64,000 nt of DNA from CBDBCU01 sp965242615 (lineage in GTDB: Bacteria; Chloroflexota; Dehalococcoidia; Lucifugimonadales; UBA3495). How positions within the stretch are numbered: position 1 is the first letter of the stretch; each line of letters opens with the position of its first letter. A program made the position numbers and the translations under genes. Below, one piece after another: positions 43,261-51,191 of this stretch. The notes under the pieces are model-generated. The model did no database searches and was not told where the DNA came from. It saw only the letters and a program-made list of their open reading frames with translations. The stretch lies in the NCBI GenBank assembly GCA_965242615.1, contig CBDESR010000005.1:1302001-1366000 (forward strand), given 5' to 3'.

Positions 43261-43409
43261 TAGGGCGTGTTCACACTAATTATTTTCAGATAGGAATTGA
43301 CCGCCCAAATTCCCGCCGGGCGCGCTCTTGCCACCGACGGAATCCGTTATTTCGTAGGGGCAACCCTTGTGGTTGCCCTGCTCTCGGCAATTAGCGTGAA
43401 CACGCCCTA
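43261..43409. mobile_element. 149-bp MITE with GGGCGTGTTCAC ends
   Basis: TAGGGCGTGTTCACACTAAT at the left and its near-perfect inverse (ATTAGCGTGAACACGCCCTA) at the right bound a short non-coding interior. TA at both ends is probably the target duplication. A second copy is at 62953-63141, where a neighbouring repeat gives the empty-site sequence. Confidence 0.82.
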
Positions 43410-43490
43410 GTTCACAGGTGTACGAAAAAATCGTACAGTTGAAAGGGCTGTCTGTACCCTGACAGCAAGCGGAAACCGTCAGAATGCCCC

Positions 43491-43520
43491 TTGCCGACCC
43501 CTTGCCCGGTGTGTTATACT
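43491..43520 (+). promoter_or_regulatory. tRNA promoter
   Basis: TTGCCG (43491-43496) and TATACT (43515-43520) are 18 bases apart, 12 bases before the tRNA. Confidence 0.55.
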
Positions 43521-43531
43521 ACCGGCAGTGT

Positions 43532-43608
43532 CGGGGCGTGGCGCAGCCCGGGAGCGCACTTGCATGGGGTGCAAGGGGTCGCCGGTTCGAATCCGGCCGC
43601 CCCGACCA
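43532..43608 (+). tRNA. tRNA-Pro (GGG anticodon)
   Basis: The 77-base sequence folds as a cloverleaf. The acceptor stem is CGGGGCG/CGCCCCG, the D stem GCGC/GCGC, and the anticodon stem CTTGC/GCAAG with loop ATGGGGT, giving anticodon GGG. The T stem is GCCGG/CCGGC with loop TTCGAAT. The CCA end is encoded. Confidence 0.96.
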
Positions 43609-43627
43609 GTTACCGCAGAGACCACCA

Positions 43628-43822
43628 ATGCCGACTGTAAAGGTTCGTTACGCCATCCGCATTGTAGAAGCGGATGGCTGGTATTTAGTCCGAATACGGG
43701 GCAGCCACCGCCATTTTCATCATCCGCATAAACGCGGCACCGTAACCATTCCCGGCAAGCCGGGGGATGATTTGTCCCCGCGGGACTGGTCCAGCATCCG
43801 CAGCCAGGCTCAGTTGAAGTGA
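43628..43822 (+). CDS. hicA: HicA-type mRNA interferase toxin
   Basis: The 64-residue protein has the double-stranded-RNA-binding-like HicA fold. DGWYLVRIRGSHRHFHHP carries the catalytic His in the GSH motif, and GTVTIPGKPGDDL follows. The start is ATG 43628, twenty bases past the tRNA; earlier starts would read through the tRNA. The stop overlaps the HicB start (TGATG). It cleaves mRNA at the ribosome when free of HicB. Confidence 0.88.
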   Translation: MPTVKVRYAIRIVEADGWYLVRIRGSHRHFHHPHKRGTVTIPGKPGDDLSPRDWSSIRSQAQLK

Positions 43823-44127
43823 TGAGAGAAATGAAGTACGTTATCATCCTCGAACCCGCCCCGAACAACTGGTGCGCGTTCTCTCCGGATGTGCTTGGCT
43901 GTGTCTCGACCGGGGCCACGCCGCAGGAAACTCTGTCCAACTTTCTGGAAGCCCTGGAGTTTCACTTGGAGGATATGGAGGAGAGCGGCGAGCCGATTCC
44001 GCCGGAACACGTCGATTCTCCGGAGGATATCGAGCCTTACGCCGATAAGGGCGTATTTTTCCCGTGGGGGCCGCGGCCGCCGGAGCCGGTAGAGGAGCCG
44101 ACCGCCGCTGAAACGGCGGCGGTCTGA
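43822..44127 (+). CDS. hicB: HicB-type antitoxin
   Basis: The 101-residue protein has the HicB partial RNase H-like fold: KYVIILEPAPNNWCAFSPD, then GCVSTGATPQETLSNFLEAL. It has an acidic C-terminal tail instead of a helix-turn-helix, so it may not bind DNA itself. ATG 43822 overlaps the hicA stop by one base; GTG 43819 is also possible. It neutralises HicA. Confidence 0.87.
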   Translation: MREMKYVIILEPAPNNWCAFSPDVLGCVSTGATPQETLSNFLEALEFHLEDMEESGEPIPPEHVDSPEDIEPYADKGVFFPWGPRPPEPVEEPTAAETAAV

Positions 44128-44137
44128 CCCGCGCCGT

Positions 44138-45166
44138 TCAGGAAGTCAATACAATCCGTCCCAAGGGCGGGTTTTCCCGCAGACGGGCCAAGGCTTGCTC
44201 GGCTTGCTGCCGGGGGTAAAGTTCCGACACTACCGGCTTTAACTGGCCCCGTTCCACCAGCCGCGCCACTTCCACTACATCCTGCAAGGTCGAAGCCCGC
44301 GCGCCGAGGATGCTCCACTGTCCATAAATCAGGTCGGCGGTGTCCACAGCCAAGGGGATGCCGTAGTTGTAGCCCAGAACGACCAGGCGGCCGCCCAGTT
44401 TGAGGCAGCCGATACTTTGCGGCAGTACGGCGGCTACGGCGTTGCCGCCCACCGTTTCCACTACCACATCCGCGCCTATCCCGCCGGTCAGTTCCTTAAC
44501 CCGCTGCGGCAAATCCTGCTCCCGGCTGTTGATGATGGCATCCGGGCTGAACTCGGCGGCGCCGTCCAGTTTGTCCGGGGCTACATCGGCGGCGATAACC
44601 CGCGCGCCCATTAGCCCGGCGACCTGTATGGCGTGGATGCCCAAGCCGCCGACGCCAATGATTGCCACCGTTTCCCCGGCCTGCACCTTGGCCCGGTAAG
44701 TGAGGGCGTGATAGACGCTGGCAATGGCGTCGGGGATGATAGCGGCTTCCGCCCAAGGAACTTCCGGCGAAATCTTGACGGCGTTGCGGCCGGACACCCG
44801 CATATATTCGCCAAAACCGCCGTTCAGCTCAAAGCCGGTGCGGGGCGCGTCGGAGCAGTAATTTTCCAGTCCCCGGCGGCAGTAGTCGCAAAATCCGCAG
44901 CTTTCGGTGGGATAGACGGTGATATGGTCGCCGGGTTGCAGTCCCGGGGTCGCCGCGCCGACCGCTACCACTTCGCCGGCGGCTTCGTGGCCGGGGATAT
45001 GCGGCAGGGTCACCGTCGGCACCAAGCCGTCGGCGATTTTCAGGTCGGTAGCGCACAAGCCATTGGCGGCTACCCGGATCAGCACATCCCGGGGGCCGAT
45101 TTCCGGCTCCGGGACTTCCTGCCAGGACAGGGGACTGCCGAACTGTTGCAAGGTCATTGCTTGCAT
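44138..45166 (-). CDS. zinc-dependent alcohol dehydrogenase (MDR)
   Basis: The 342-residue protein is a medium-chain dehydrogenase. Catalytic zinc ligands lie in NGLCATDLK and GHEAAGEV; the structural zinc loop is CGFCDYCRRGLENYC; the NAD site is IIGVGGLGIHAIQ. The substrate is uncertain, since this family covers alcohols, threonine and sugar alcohols. The stop lies ten bases from that of hicB, which converges on it. Confidence 0.9.
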   Translation of the reverse strand: MQAMTLQQFGSPLSWQEVPEPEIGPRDVLIRVAANGLCATDLKIADGLVPTVTLPHIPGHEAAGEVVAVGAATPGLQPGDHITVYPTESCGFCDYCRRGLENYCSDAPRTGFELNGGFGEYMRVSGRNAVKISPEVPWAEAAIIPDAIASVYHALTYRAKVQAGETVAIIGVGGLGIHAIQVAGLMGARVIAADVAPDKLDGAAEFSPDAIINSREQDLPQRVKELTGGIGADVVVETVGGNAVAAVLPQSIGCLKLGGRLVVLGYNYGIPLAVDTADLIYGQWSILGARASTLQDVVEVARLVERGQLKPVVSELYPRQQAEQALARLRENPPLGRIVLTS

Positions 45167-45225
45167 CGGGTTTGGTTCCTTTTTAGCGGCGGGTAGAGTC
45201 CCGCAGCGCCGGGGTTAGTAGGCGG

Positions 45226-45582
45226 CTATTTCAGCAGGAAGTTCACCGGCAGCAGCTCTTGGCTTACCGGGTTCACCGCCAGCCCCAAGATTTCCAGGGT
45301 GGTCGCGCCGATAAGGGGTTCAACATCGTTGGGCGTGAACACTACCGGCACGATGCCGGACTTGCCATTGTACCGCATACGGGTATAGCCGACCGGATAC
45401 TCGACAATGCGGCCATCGCCCAACTCGAACCGGGAACTGTTCTCCGCAACTACCCGCAACGAGTTAAGCAAACCCTCCGGCGCGGCGGTATGGGTACTGG
45501 CGGTGTCCACGATGCCGTCCAGCGCAACGAACTCCCGGCCGGCCGGGTCGCCAATTTCCATAATAACATTAAAGATGCCCAT
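45226..45582 (-). CDS. retropepsin-like aspartic protease, variant active site
   Basis: The 118-residue protein has the fold of single-domain clan AA proteases (retropepsin-like): EIGDPAGREFVALDGIVDTAST near residues 10-31, then MRYNGKSGIVPVVF and the flap-like LIGATTLEILGL. The active-site triad reads DTA where its neighbour and most members have DTG. It would act as a homodimer. GGAAGGGATGTT precedes the ATG. The gene is a tandem duplicate of the one at 45648. Confidence 0.75.
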   Translation of the reverse strand: MGIFNVIMEIGDPAGREFVALDGIVDTASTHTAAPEGLLNSLRVVAENSSRFELGDGRIVEYPVGYTRMRYNGKSGIVPVVFTPNDVEPLIGATTLEILGLAVNPVSQELLPVNFLLK

Positions 45583-45647
45583 AACATCCCTTCCGTTCCG
45601 ACTAGCCGGGCTGAAAGCACTGCCGGGTATGGGATAAGCGACCCGGG

Positions 45648-46031
45648 TTACTCCGCAGCAGTTTCCGGCCCGTGCCGCCGCATCAGGTTGTTGACCGGCA
45701 GCAGTTTCTTGCCGATGGGGTCAACGCCCAGATTGAGATTTTCCAGGGTAGTTGCGCCGATGCTGGCGCCTACTGCTTCGGGCGCAAAGACTACCTGCAC
45801 CAAGGCTTGGTCGCCATTGTACCGCACCCAGGCAAAGCCGGTAGGGTATTCCACAATCCGGCCGTCCGCCAACTCGAAGCGGCGGCTGCGCTCCGGGGTT
45901 ATCTGCAAACGGTTCAGCAGGCTTTCCGGCATAGTGGTGTGGGTGCTGCCGGTATCCACCAGAGCATTAACGGCTACGAATTCGCGCCGGTTCAAGCCGC
46001 CGATTTCCACATCAACATAGAAAGTTCCCAT
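45648..46031 (-). CDS. retropepsin-like aspartic protease
   Basis: The 127-residue protein has the canonical active site VDTGSTHT near residue 26, then EYPTGFAWVRYNG and ASIGATTLENLNL, as in single-domain bacterial clan AA proteases. It likely works as a homodimer in the cytoplasm. It lies 65 bases upstream of the DTA paralogue, and the two share about half their residues and the same ribosome site. Confidence 0.8.
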   Translation of the reverse strand: MGTFYVDVEIGGLNRREFVAVNALVDTGSTHTTMPESLLNRLQITPERSRRFELADGRIVEYPTGFAWVRYNGDQALVQVVFAPEAVGASIGATTLENLNLGVDPIGKKLLPVNNLMRRHGPETAAE

Positions 46032-46253
46032 AACATCCCTCCCGTTCCAACGAGTTGGGTTGAAAGCATTGTAGGGTATGGGGCGGTTAGGGGCAAGGGG
46101 CGGGCATATTCCGCGTGCGGCTGGTGGCTAAATCCGGCTCTGCCGAAGCCGGGAGAGATGATTGCCTTTTCCTCGGACGCGGCCGCTGTCCCTGATTTAG
46201 TGACGCTTACCCCCTTTCCCGCCAGTGGATGGTTGTGCTTTAATAGTCCTATA

Positions 46254-46805
46254 ATGCTTAAAGACCAGCGGCCGCCGCCGGAAAGAGAATCGGTCTGGAG
46301 TGTGGCCCGGGCGTGGCTGCCTTGGTGCTTGGCTCTGATTTTCCTGCTGACTTTTGTCTGGACGGGATTTGTGGCGTGGGTGCAAATCACCACGGGCAAC
46401 CACCCGTCGGTAGGCCCGCTGGTGGAGTCCATAGTAATTAAAGGCGCGAGCGGCGTCCCGTTGATTTTGGTAATCTCCATTGCCGCCGTGACCATAGCCG
46501 ACATAGCGGGAGGCGCTATCGTGGTAACTTACCGGTATCTGAACAACAAGTTTGTCGAACCCCTGCGCCGCCAGTTGCGCGAGGAGGGCAAAAAGGAAGG
46601 CCGGGAGGAGGGCAAAAAAGAAGGGCGCGAGGAGGGCAAGAAAGAAGGCCGGAAGGAGGGCGTTGCCGTTGGCGAAATGCAAGCCAACCAGCGTTGGCGG
46701 GACTGGCTGCGGCGGCAGGACGAAGCTCAGGCCAAGGGCGAACCCTTCGACGAACCGCCGCCGGATAGCATATCCCCCAACGGGAAAGACCCGGCCGGAG
46801 AGTAG
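46254..46805 (+). CDS. two-helix membrane protein with charged KEGREEGK repeat
   Basis: The 183-residue protein has two membrane helices (CLALIFLLTFVWTGFVAWV and GVPLILVISIAAVTIADIA), then LNNKFVEPLRRQLREE, a charged eight-residue repeat and a helical tail (QRWRDWLRRQDEAQAKGEPF) ending NGKDPAGE. I see no enzyme motif. The last 300 bases are duplicated immediately downstream. ATG 46254 is chosen because the first helix begins 25 residues later. Similar tails occur in transposon-neighbour proteins of Chloroflexota, but I cannot name a function. Confidence 0.65.
   Translation: MLKDQRPPPERESVWSVARAWLPWCLALIFLLTFVWTGFVAWVQITTGNHPSVGPLVESIVIKGASGVPLILVISIAAVTIADIAGGAIVVTYRYLNNKFVEPLRRQLREEGKKEGREEGKKEGREEGKKEGRKEGVAVGEMQANQRWRDWLRRQDEAQAKGEPFDEPPPDSISPNGKDPAGE
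46581..46652 (+). repeat. 24-bp in-frame tandem repeat, three copies
   Basis: A unit starting GAGGAGGGCAAAAA encodes EEGKKEGR and is present three times here but once in the duplicate at 46979, so its copy number has changed since duplication. Confidence 0.8.
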
Positions 46806-46906
46806 CCGGCTCCGGGTCGCGCCGCCATTGCGCATCCGCACATCTGGCGGCCCAGCCGACTGGTGCCATCCCCAACGGCGGCAAAATCCCCCAACAAATC
46901 CCCGCG

Positions 46907-47150
46907 GGAGGCGCTATCGTGGTAACTTACCGGTATCTGAACAACAAGTTTGTCGAACCCCTGCGCCGCCAGTTGCGCGAGGAAGGCAAAAAAGAAGGCC
47001 GGAAAGAGGGCGTTGCCGTTGGCGAAATGCAAGCCAACCAGCGTTGGCGGGACTGGCTGCGGCGGCGGGAGGAAGCTCTGGCCAAGGGCGAACCCTTCGA
47101 CGAACCGCCGCCGGACAGCGTATCGCCCAACGGGAAAGACCCGGCCGGAG
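46907..47150 (+). pseudogene. partial duplicate of the 46254 gene, interrupted by a mini-element
   Basis: Sequence from GGAGGCGCTATCGTGG onward repeats 46508-46805 with fewer charged repeats and no start or membrane helices. It is broken at DPAG by the element at 47151-47461; the original end (GAGAGTAG) resumes at 47467 after the 8-bp target duplication. No functional product is likely. Confidence 0.8.
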
Positions 47151-47461
47151 GGTTCTGTTCAATTTTGCTGGGGGAATTGTCCGCGCTACACCCCAGCGAA
47201 TTCCCGGATGCCCTCGATGACCCGCCGATTGTAGCCGTACTGCTCGACGATATACCGGTGGATTTCCTCCTCCGGCTCCGCCGATTTGAGCCGTGTCACT
47301 ATGTCGGAATAGACCTCCGTCCGCAGATACATATAGGCCGTCATCTGCCCATCCATCGGGCGGAGCAGCCTGACTTTAATGGGGCCGACCTCTTGACGCT
47401 TGGCTTTGTTAGTGGTCATTTTCTACCTCCTCTATTTCCCCCAGCAAAATTGAACAGAACC
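47151..47461. mobile_element. 311-bp mini-element with IS6-type ends carrying a passenger gene
   Basis: Perfect 26-bp inverted repeats (GGTTCTGTTCAATTTTGCTG then GGGGAA) bound the element. GGCCGGAG flanks it on both sides (47143-47150 and 47462-47469), an 8-bp target duplication as made by IS6-family enzymes. It lies inside a duplicated gene, whose undamaged copy shows the empty site. There is no transposase; the only gene is at 47186-47419. The IS6-like transposase at 38136 has nearly the same end and could move it. Confidence 0.92.
47186..47419 (-). CDS. 77-residue passenger protein of the mini-element
   Basis: The gene starts at ATG 47419 behind GAGGAGGTAGAAA and fills the element between its inverted repeats. 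The protein contains VGPIKVRLLRPMDGQMTAYMYLRTEVYSDIV-type beta-alpha structure (split here as VRLLRPMDG and YLRTEVYSDIVTRL) and a helical end (HRYIVEQYGYNRRVIEGI). I do not recognise it. It could regulate transposition, act as a toxin or antitoxin, or benefit the host. Confidence 0.72.
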   Translation of the reverse strand: MTTNKAKRQEVGPIKVRLLRPMDGQMTAYMYLRTEVYSDIVTRLKSAEPEEEIHRYIVEQYGYNRRVIEGIREFAGV

Positions 47462-47613
47462 GGCCGGAGAGTAGCCCCCAATAGCGGCAAAATCCCCCAC
47501 AAATCCCCGGTCACTGACACTTGCCCCTTGCGCCGCCGCCGCACATCCGTTCACAATGTCCCCCAGCTGCATTAACATAACGGCGGCATTGACCGCTGCA
47601 AGGGGATGAATTT

Positions 47614-48405
47614 ATGGTTATTGCCCTGGCGCCGCAAGTGGAACCGGTGGACTGGACGGATCTTGACCTCATCGACCTCGACAACCCGGCCGCCGCCGCC
47701 CCGCCGCCCGAAATCTATCAGCCCAAACTGCGCGACTTGCCCCAGGGTGAGCGGCCCCGGGAACGGCTCCGCGACTACGGCCCCGGCCACCTCAGCAACG
47801 CCGAACTTATCGCCATCCTGCTCCGCACCGGCATCCAGGGCGAAAATGTCCTCGCTATGTCCCAACGCCTGCTCACCCGCTTTCAGGGCCTCGACGGCTT
47901 GGGCCGCAGCGCCTTCGCCGAACTCTGCGCCGAACGCGGCCTCAGCGAAGCCAAAGCCTGCCAACTGATGGCCGCCCTCGAACTCGGCCGCCGCTTCATC
48001 TCCCTCGCCCCCCAAGACCGGGCCGTCATCCACTCCCCCCAGGATGTCGCCAACCTGCTCCAAGCCGAAATGTCCACTCTCGAACAGGAACACCTGCGCG
48101 CCCTCCTGCTCAACACCAAAAATCAGGTGCTGCGCGTCCACAACATCTATATCGGCAATGTCAACAGCTCCATCGTCCGCCCCGCCGAAGTCTTTCGCCC
48201 CGCCGTGCGCGAAAACGCCCCATCGGTTATAATCGTACACAACCACCCCTCCGGCGACCCCACGCCCAGCCCGGAGGACGCCGCCGTAACCCGTGAACTG
48301 GTCGCCGCCGGCAAACTGCTGAACATCGAACTCCTCGACCATATCGTCATCGGCAGCGGCGGCCGCTATGTCAGCCTCAATGAGAAAAAGTTGGGATTCG
48401 GTTAG
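47614..48405 (+). CDS. radC: RadC-family DNA repair/JAB protein
   Basis: The 263-residue protein has the RadC helix-hairpin-helix region (LSNAELIAILLRTG, AKACQLMAALELGRR) and a JAB/MPN metal site, VHNHPSGDPTPSPED, with the HxH...D ligands. An N-terminal tail of about 35 residues is added. RadC proteins are linked to DNA repair or mobile elements, and their biochemical activity is unsettled. The ATG follows AGGGG. A lipoprotein gene starts two bases after the stop. Confidence 0.92.
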   Translation: MVIALAPQVEPVDWTDLDLIDLDNPAAAAPPPEIYQPKLRDLPQGERPRERLRDYGPGHLSNAELIAILLRTGIQGENVLAMSQRLLTRFQGLDGLGRSAFAELCAERGLSEAKACQLMAALELGRRFISLAPQDRAVIHSPQDVANLLQAEMSTLEQEHLRALLLNTKNQVLRVHNIYIGNVNSSIVRPAEVFRPAVRENAPSVIIVHNHPSGDPTPSPEDAAVTRELVAAGKLLNIELLDHIVIGSGGRYVSLNEKKLGFG

Positions 48406-48407
48406 TT

Positions 48408-49733
48408 TTGAGCAGCTTTATCCGGCCAACTTTATCCGCCCTGGCCCTGACCCTTGGCTTGCTGCTGCTGGCCGGCTGCATTGCCGCACCCCCGACCGCC
48501 TTCCCGACCAGCGCCCCTACTCCTACCCCGGAGCCGGCTACCGCTACCCCCACGCCCACCGTCCGGCCCCCTCCTACTCTGCCGCCTACCGCTACCCCCA
48601 CGCCCACGCCGGAACCCACCGCCACCGCCCTTCCCACGCCGCGCCCCCGTCCGACTCCCACTCGGCGGCCCACCCCCACGCCCACCGCTACCCCCACCCC
48701 GACGCCAACTCCGACCCCCACGCCGCTGCCGACTCCGCTGCCCACCCCCACGCCATTGCCGCCCACCCCGGAACCGCCGCCTACCGCTACCCCTACTCCC
48801 ACACCGCCGCCCGTCCCTACCCCTACTCCCCTGCCCGGGCCGGAACTTGTCGATCTCGTCGGCACCAACTTTGGCTACCAGGTAACTTTGCGCCTCTACC
48901 TGCCCGCCGCTGCCGAACCGCGGATCCTCCGCCGGGTAACTATGGATTTTCCCAACCGGGACGCCGGCGTCTATCTGGTCAGCCTGGAGCGGCAGCGCGG
49001 CGGCTACTACCGCGGCCAATGGTACATCGACCAATCCCGACTCCGCCGCGCCGACCTTTCCTGGGTGCGGCGGAATGTGCCGCTCTCCGTAGATGAATTT
49101 CCGGTACGCCTGACCTGCGCCGGCAGTATGCGCCCCACCCTCTACTGCGGCGACGCCGTCCATTACGAACTGCCGCCCTTCTCCAAACCCCTGCAAGTCG
49201 GCGAAGTCGTCGCCTACCGTTTCAACCCGGCCGACGCCGTTTCCGGCCGGGACTGCGCCAACCTCTTTACCGTTGCCAACCTGCGCGGCGCGCCCTACCG
49301 CTTGGCCCGCATCGACCGCCAGATTCAAGGCTCCAGCCGCAGCTACTTCACCAAAGGCGACAACAACTATGAACTAGACCCCTGCCCGGTTCACCAACGG
49401 GACATCATCTTTAAGGCCGTAACCCGCGGCCCCGACGCCTATGTCCGCGACCCGCAGCAGTACGACCGCTATCTGGAGGAACACGACGACCTACTGTTCG
49501 CTTTCCGTCAAGCCCGGGACGATTACCACGACCTGCTCCACCGCTACGACATTACTTTTGGCGAATACATCCGCCTGCTGAAATTTCCCGACACCCCGCA
49601 AGAAACCCTCGACAACTACGACCGCAACCTGCGAACAATGCGCCAAAGAATGACCCGCCTTTACGACCAGTCCAACCGCCTCTGGCGCGACCTCCTGACC
49701 GTCCAAGCCAAACTGGAACAAACCGTCCGTTAG
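48408..49733 (+). CDS. Pro-Thr-linker lipoprotein with signal-peptidase-like domain, His lost
   Basis: The 441-residue protein has a signal peptide ending LLLLAGC (Cys 24), a linker of about 115 residues of Thr-Pro pairs, and a domain at 148-340 of the S24/S26 signal-peptidase fold. Residues CAGSMRPTLYCGD (Ser 240) match the catalytic Ser box and YFTKGDNN the end box of the archaeal/ER-type S26B group. The catalytic His expected in H-R-I is Ala (YRLARID, position 300). A coiled-coil tail follows. The start is TTG, two bases past radC. It is extracellular and lipid-anchored, and is likely a non-cleaving or altered peptidase. The paralogue at 49749 keeps the His. Confidence 0.78.
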   Translation: MSSFIRPTLSALALTLGLLLLAGCIAAPPTAFPTSAPTPTPEPATATPTPTVRPPPTLPPTATPTPTPEPTATALPTPRPRPTPTRRPTPTPTATPTPTPTPTPTPLPTPLPTPTPLPPTPEPPPTATPTPTPPPVPTPTPLPGPELVDLVGTNFGYQVTLRLYLPAAAEPRILRRVTMDFPNRDAGVYLVSLERQRGGYYRGQWYIDQSRLRRADLSWVRRNVPLSVDEFPVRLTCAGSMRPTLYCGDAVHYELPPFSKPLQVGEVVAYRFNPADAVSGRDCANLFTVANLRGAPYRLARIDRQIQGSSRSYFTKGDNNYELDPCPVHQRDIIFKAVTRGPDAYVRDPQQYDRYLEEHDDLLFAFRQARDDYHDLLHRYDITFGEYIRLLKFPDTPQETLDNYDRNLRTMRQRMTRLYDQSNRLWRDLLTVQAKLEQTVR

Positions 49734-49748
49734 CCGGCGGGGGTTAAT

Positions 49749-51149
49749 ATGCTGAGCAAGTTCATCCGGTTGCTCTTGCCGCCCCTTGCCCGGCTACCCT
49801 TGCCGCTCCTTCCCCGGTTGCCGATACCGCCCCTTTCCCTGCTGCCCCGGCCGCTCTTTGCCTTGCTGGTCTTGCTGGCATTGACCGGCTGCGTCAACCC
49901 CCCGCCCACCCCAATCCCGGCGCCGCCAACTCCTACTCCCACCGCCCGCCCCACGGCAACGGCTACCGTTGCGCCTACTCCAACGCCTACTGCCCTCCCT
50001 ACCCCGACGCCGCGCCCCACGCCGACCGCTACCCCAACCCGTACACCCACGCCGGTTCCTACCCCGACTCCGACGCCGACGCCGACGCCCACACCCACCC
50101 CAACTCCAACACCGACGCCCACGCCTACCCCAACTCCCACACCGACGCCGACGCCCACTCCCTTGCCTACCGCTACGCCCACGCCGCGGCCAACTCCCAC
50201 ACCAACCCCTACCCTAACACCAACGCCCCGGCCGACGCCCACGCCCATTTTGGCACCGCAGGTTACTGCCTTCGTGGGCAGCAACTTCGGCTACCGCGTG
50301 GATTTAAGCATCTACCTGCCCGGAGTTGCCGATGAACAGGTCATCCGCAAAGTGGAAATGTGGTTCCCCGATTGGGATTTCGAGGAATATATCGTCATCT
50401 TTACCCGCCAGCGCAGCGGCTACTACCGGGGACAAACCTATGTGGAACGGGACAATGTGGAACGGCCCACCCAAGCTTGGTTTCAGGAAAATGTTGATAT
50501 TGACATTGAGGAGTTCCCGGTACGCATTGCCTGCACCGGCAGTATGCGCCCGGTAATCCACTGCGGCGACGAAGTTATCTTTGAGCCAGCGCCCCGCAAC
50601 GGCCAGCTGCAAGTAGGCGATATAGTAACCTTCCGTTTCAGCCGCCGGGATGTGGCCGTTGACCAGGATTGTTCCTCCCTGTTCACCACGCCCAACCTGC
50701 GCGGCACCAAGTATATAATTCACCGCATCCATCAGAAAGTGCGCGGCTCCAGCCCGCCCCGCTATGTTACCAAGGGCGACAACAACCCGACCCGCGACCC
50801 CTGCGCCGTCAGCGAAACCAGCATCATCTTTCGGGTAGTCCAAGTCAACAAGGATGTTTATGTCCTTGACCCGACCTTGTATGCTGAATATGTCCAGGAA
50901 CACCAACGGCTGCTGACCGAATACCGGGAAAAGCGGGATGAGCGGGCGGACTTGCTGGAACGCTACTACGCTATGCGGGGTGATTACTATAGCTTGTGGT
51001 ACTCCGGGGCCAGCCAAGCCGAGCTGGATCGCTTTTATAGCAGTTTGGAAAGCCTGCGGCGGCGGATCAACCGCTTGACTGACCAACTGAACCAACTGCG
51101 CCGCGACCTGCGAACCGCCCAAGACCGCATCGCCAGCGTCGTCCGCTGA
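49749..51149 (+). CDS. Pro-Thr-linker lipoprotein with signal-peptidase-like domain
   Basis: The 466-residue protein mirrors the gene before it. It has a long hydrophobic signal region with lipobox LALTGC (Cys 48), a Pro-Thr linker of about 115 residues, then an S26B-like domain with CTGSMRPVIHCGDEV (Ser 263) and the His in YIIHRIH (about 323), then VTKGDNN and a coiled-coil C-terminus (LRRRINRLTDQLNQL). Both residues of the Ser-His dyad are present, so it may be an active peptidase outside the cell. True signal peptidases are membrane proteins acting on Sec substrates and lack such a linker, so the substrate is probably different. It starts 15 bases past the upstream stop. Confidence 0.78.
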   Translation: MLSKFIRLLLPPLARLPLPLLPRLPIPPLSLLPRPLFALLVLLALTGCVNPPPTPIPAPPTPTPTARPTATATVAPTPTPTALPTPTPRPTPTATPTRTPTPVPTPTPTPTPTPTPTPTPTPTPTPTPTPTPTPTPTPLPTATPTPRPTPTPTPTLTPTPRPTPTPILAPQVTAFVGSNFGYRVDLSIYLPGVADEQVIRKVEMWFPDWDFEEYIVIFTRQRSGYYRGQTYVERDNVERPTQAWFQENVDIDIEEFPVRIACTGSMRPVIHCGDEVIFEPAPRNGQLQVGDIVTFRFSRRDVAVDQDCSSLFTTPNLRGTKYIIHRIHQKVRGSSPPRYVTKGDNNPTRDPCAVSETSIIFRVVQVNKDVYVLDPTLYAEYVQEHQRLLTEYREKRDERADLLERYYAMRGDYYSLWYSGASQAELDRFYSSLESLRRRINRLTDQLNQLRRDLRTAQDRIASVVR

Positions 51150-51191
51150 CCCGAAACCGCCCATCGATACCATCGGAGGGAAACAAGGTCC

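Noticed and set aside
43484..43627. Upstream extension of hicA
   Set aside because: It would read through tRNA-Pro; the ATG at 43628 is the natural start.
45672..46253. N-terminal extension of the membrane protein at 46254
   Set aside because: It is the complement of the retropepsin-like gene at 45648; the ATG at 46254 precedes the first membrane helix properly.
48488..50250. CRISPR-like array
   Set aside because: The repeats are Pro-Thr codon repeats inside two coding genes, without spacers. No CRISPR array or cas gene was found in the window.
49730..50284. Minus-strand frame rich in Gly-Val
   Set aside because: It is the antisense of the Pro-Thr linker of the lipoprotein at 49749.
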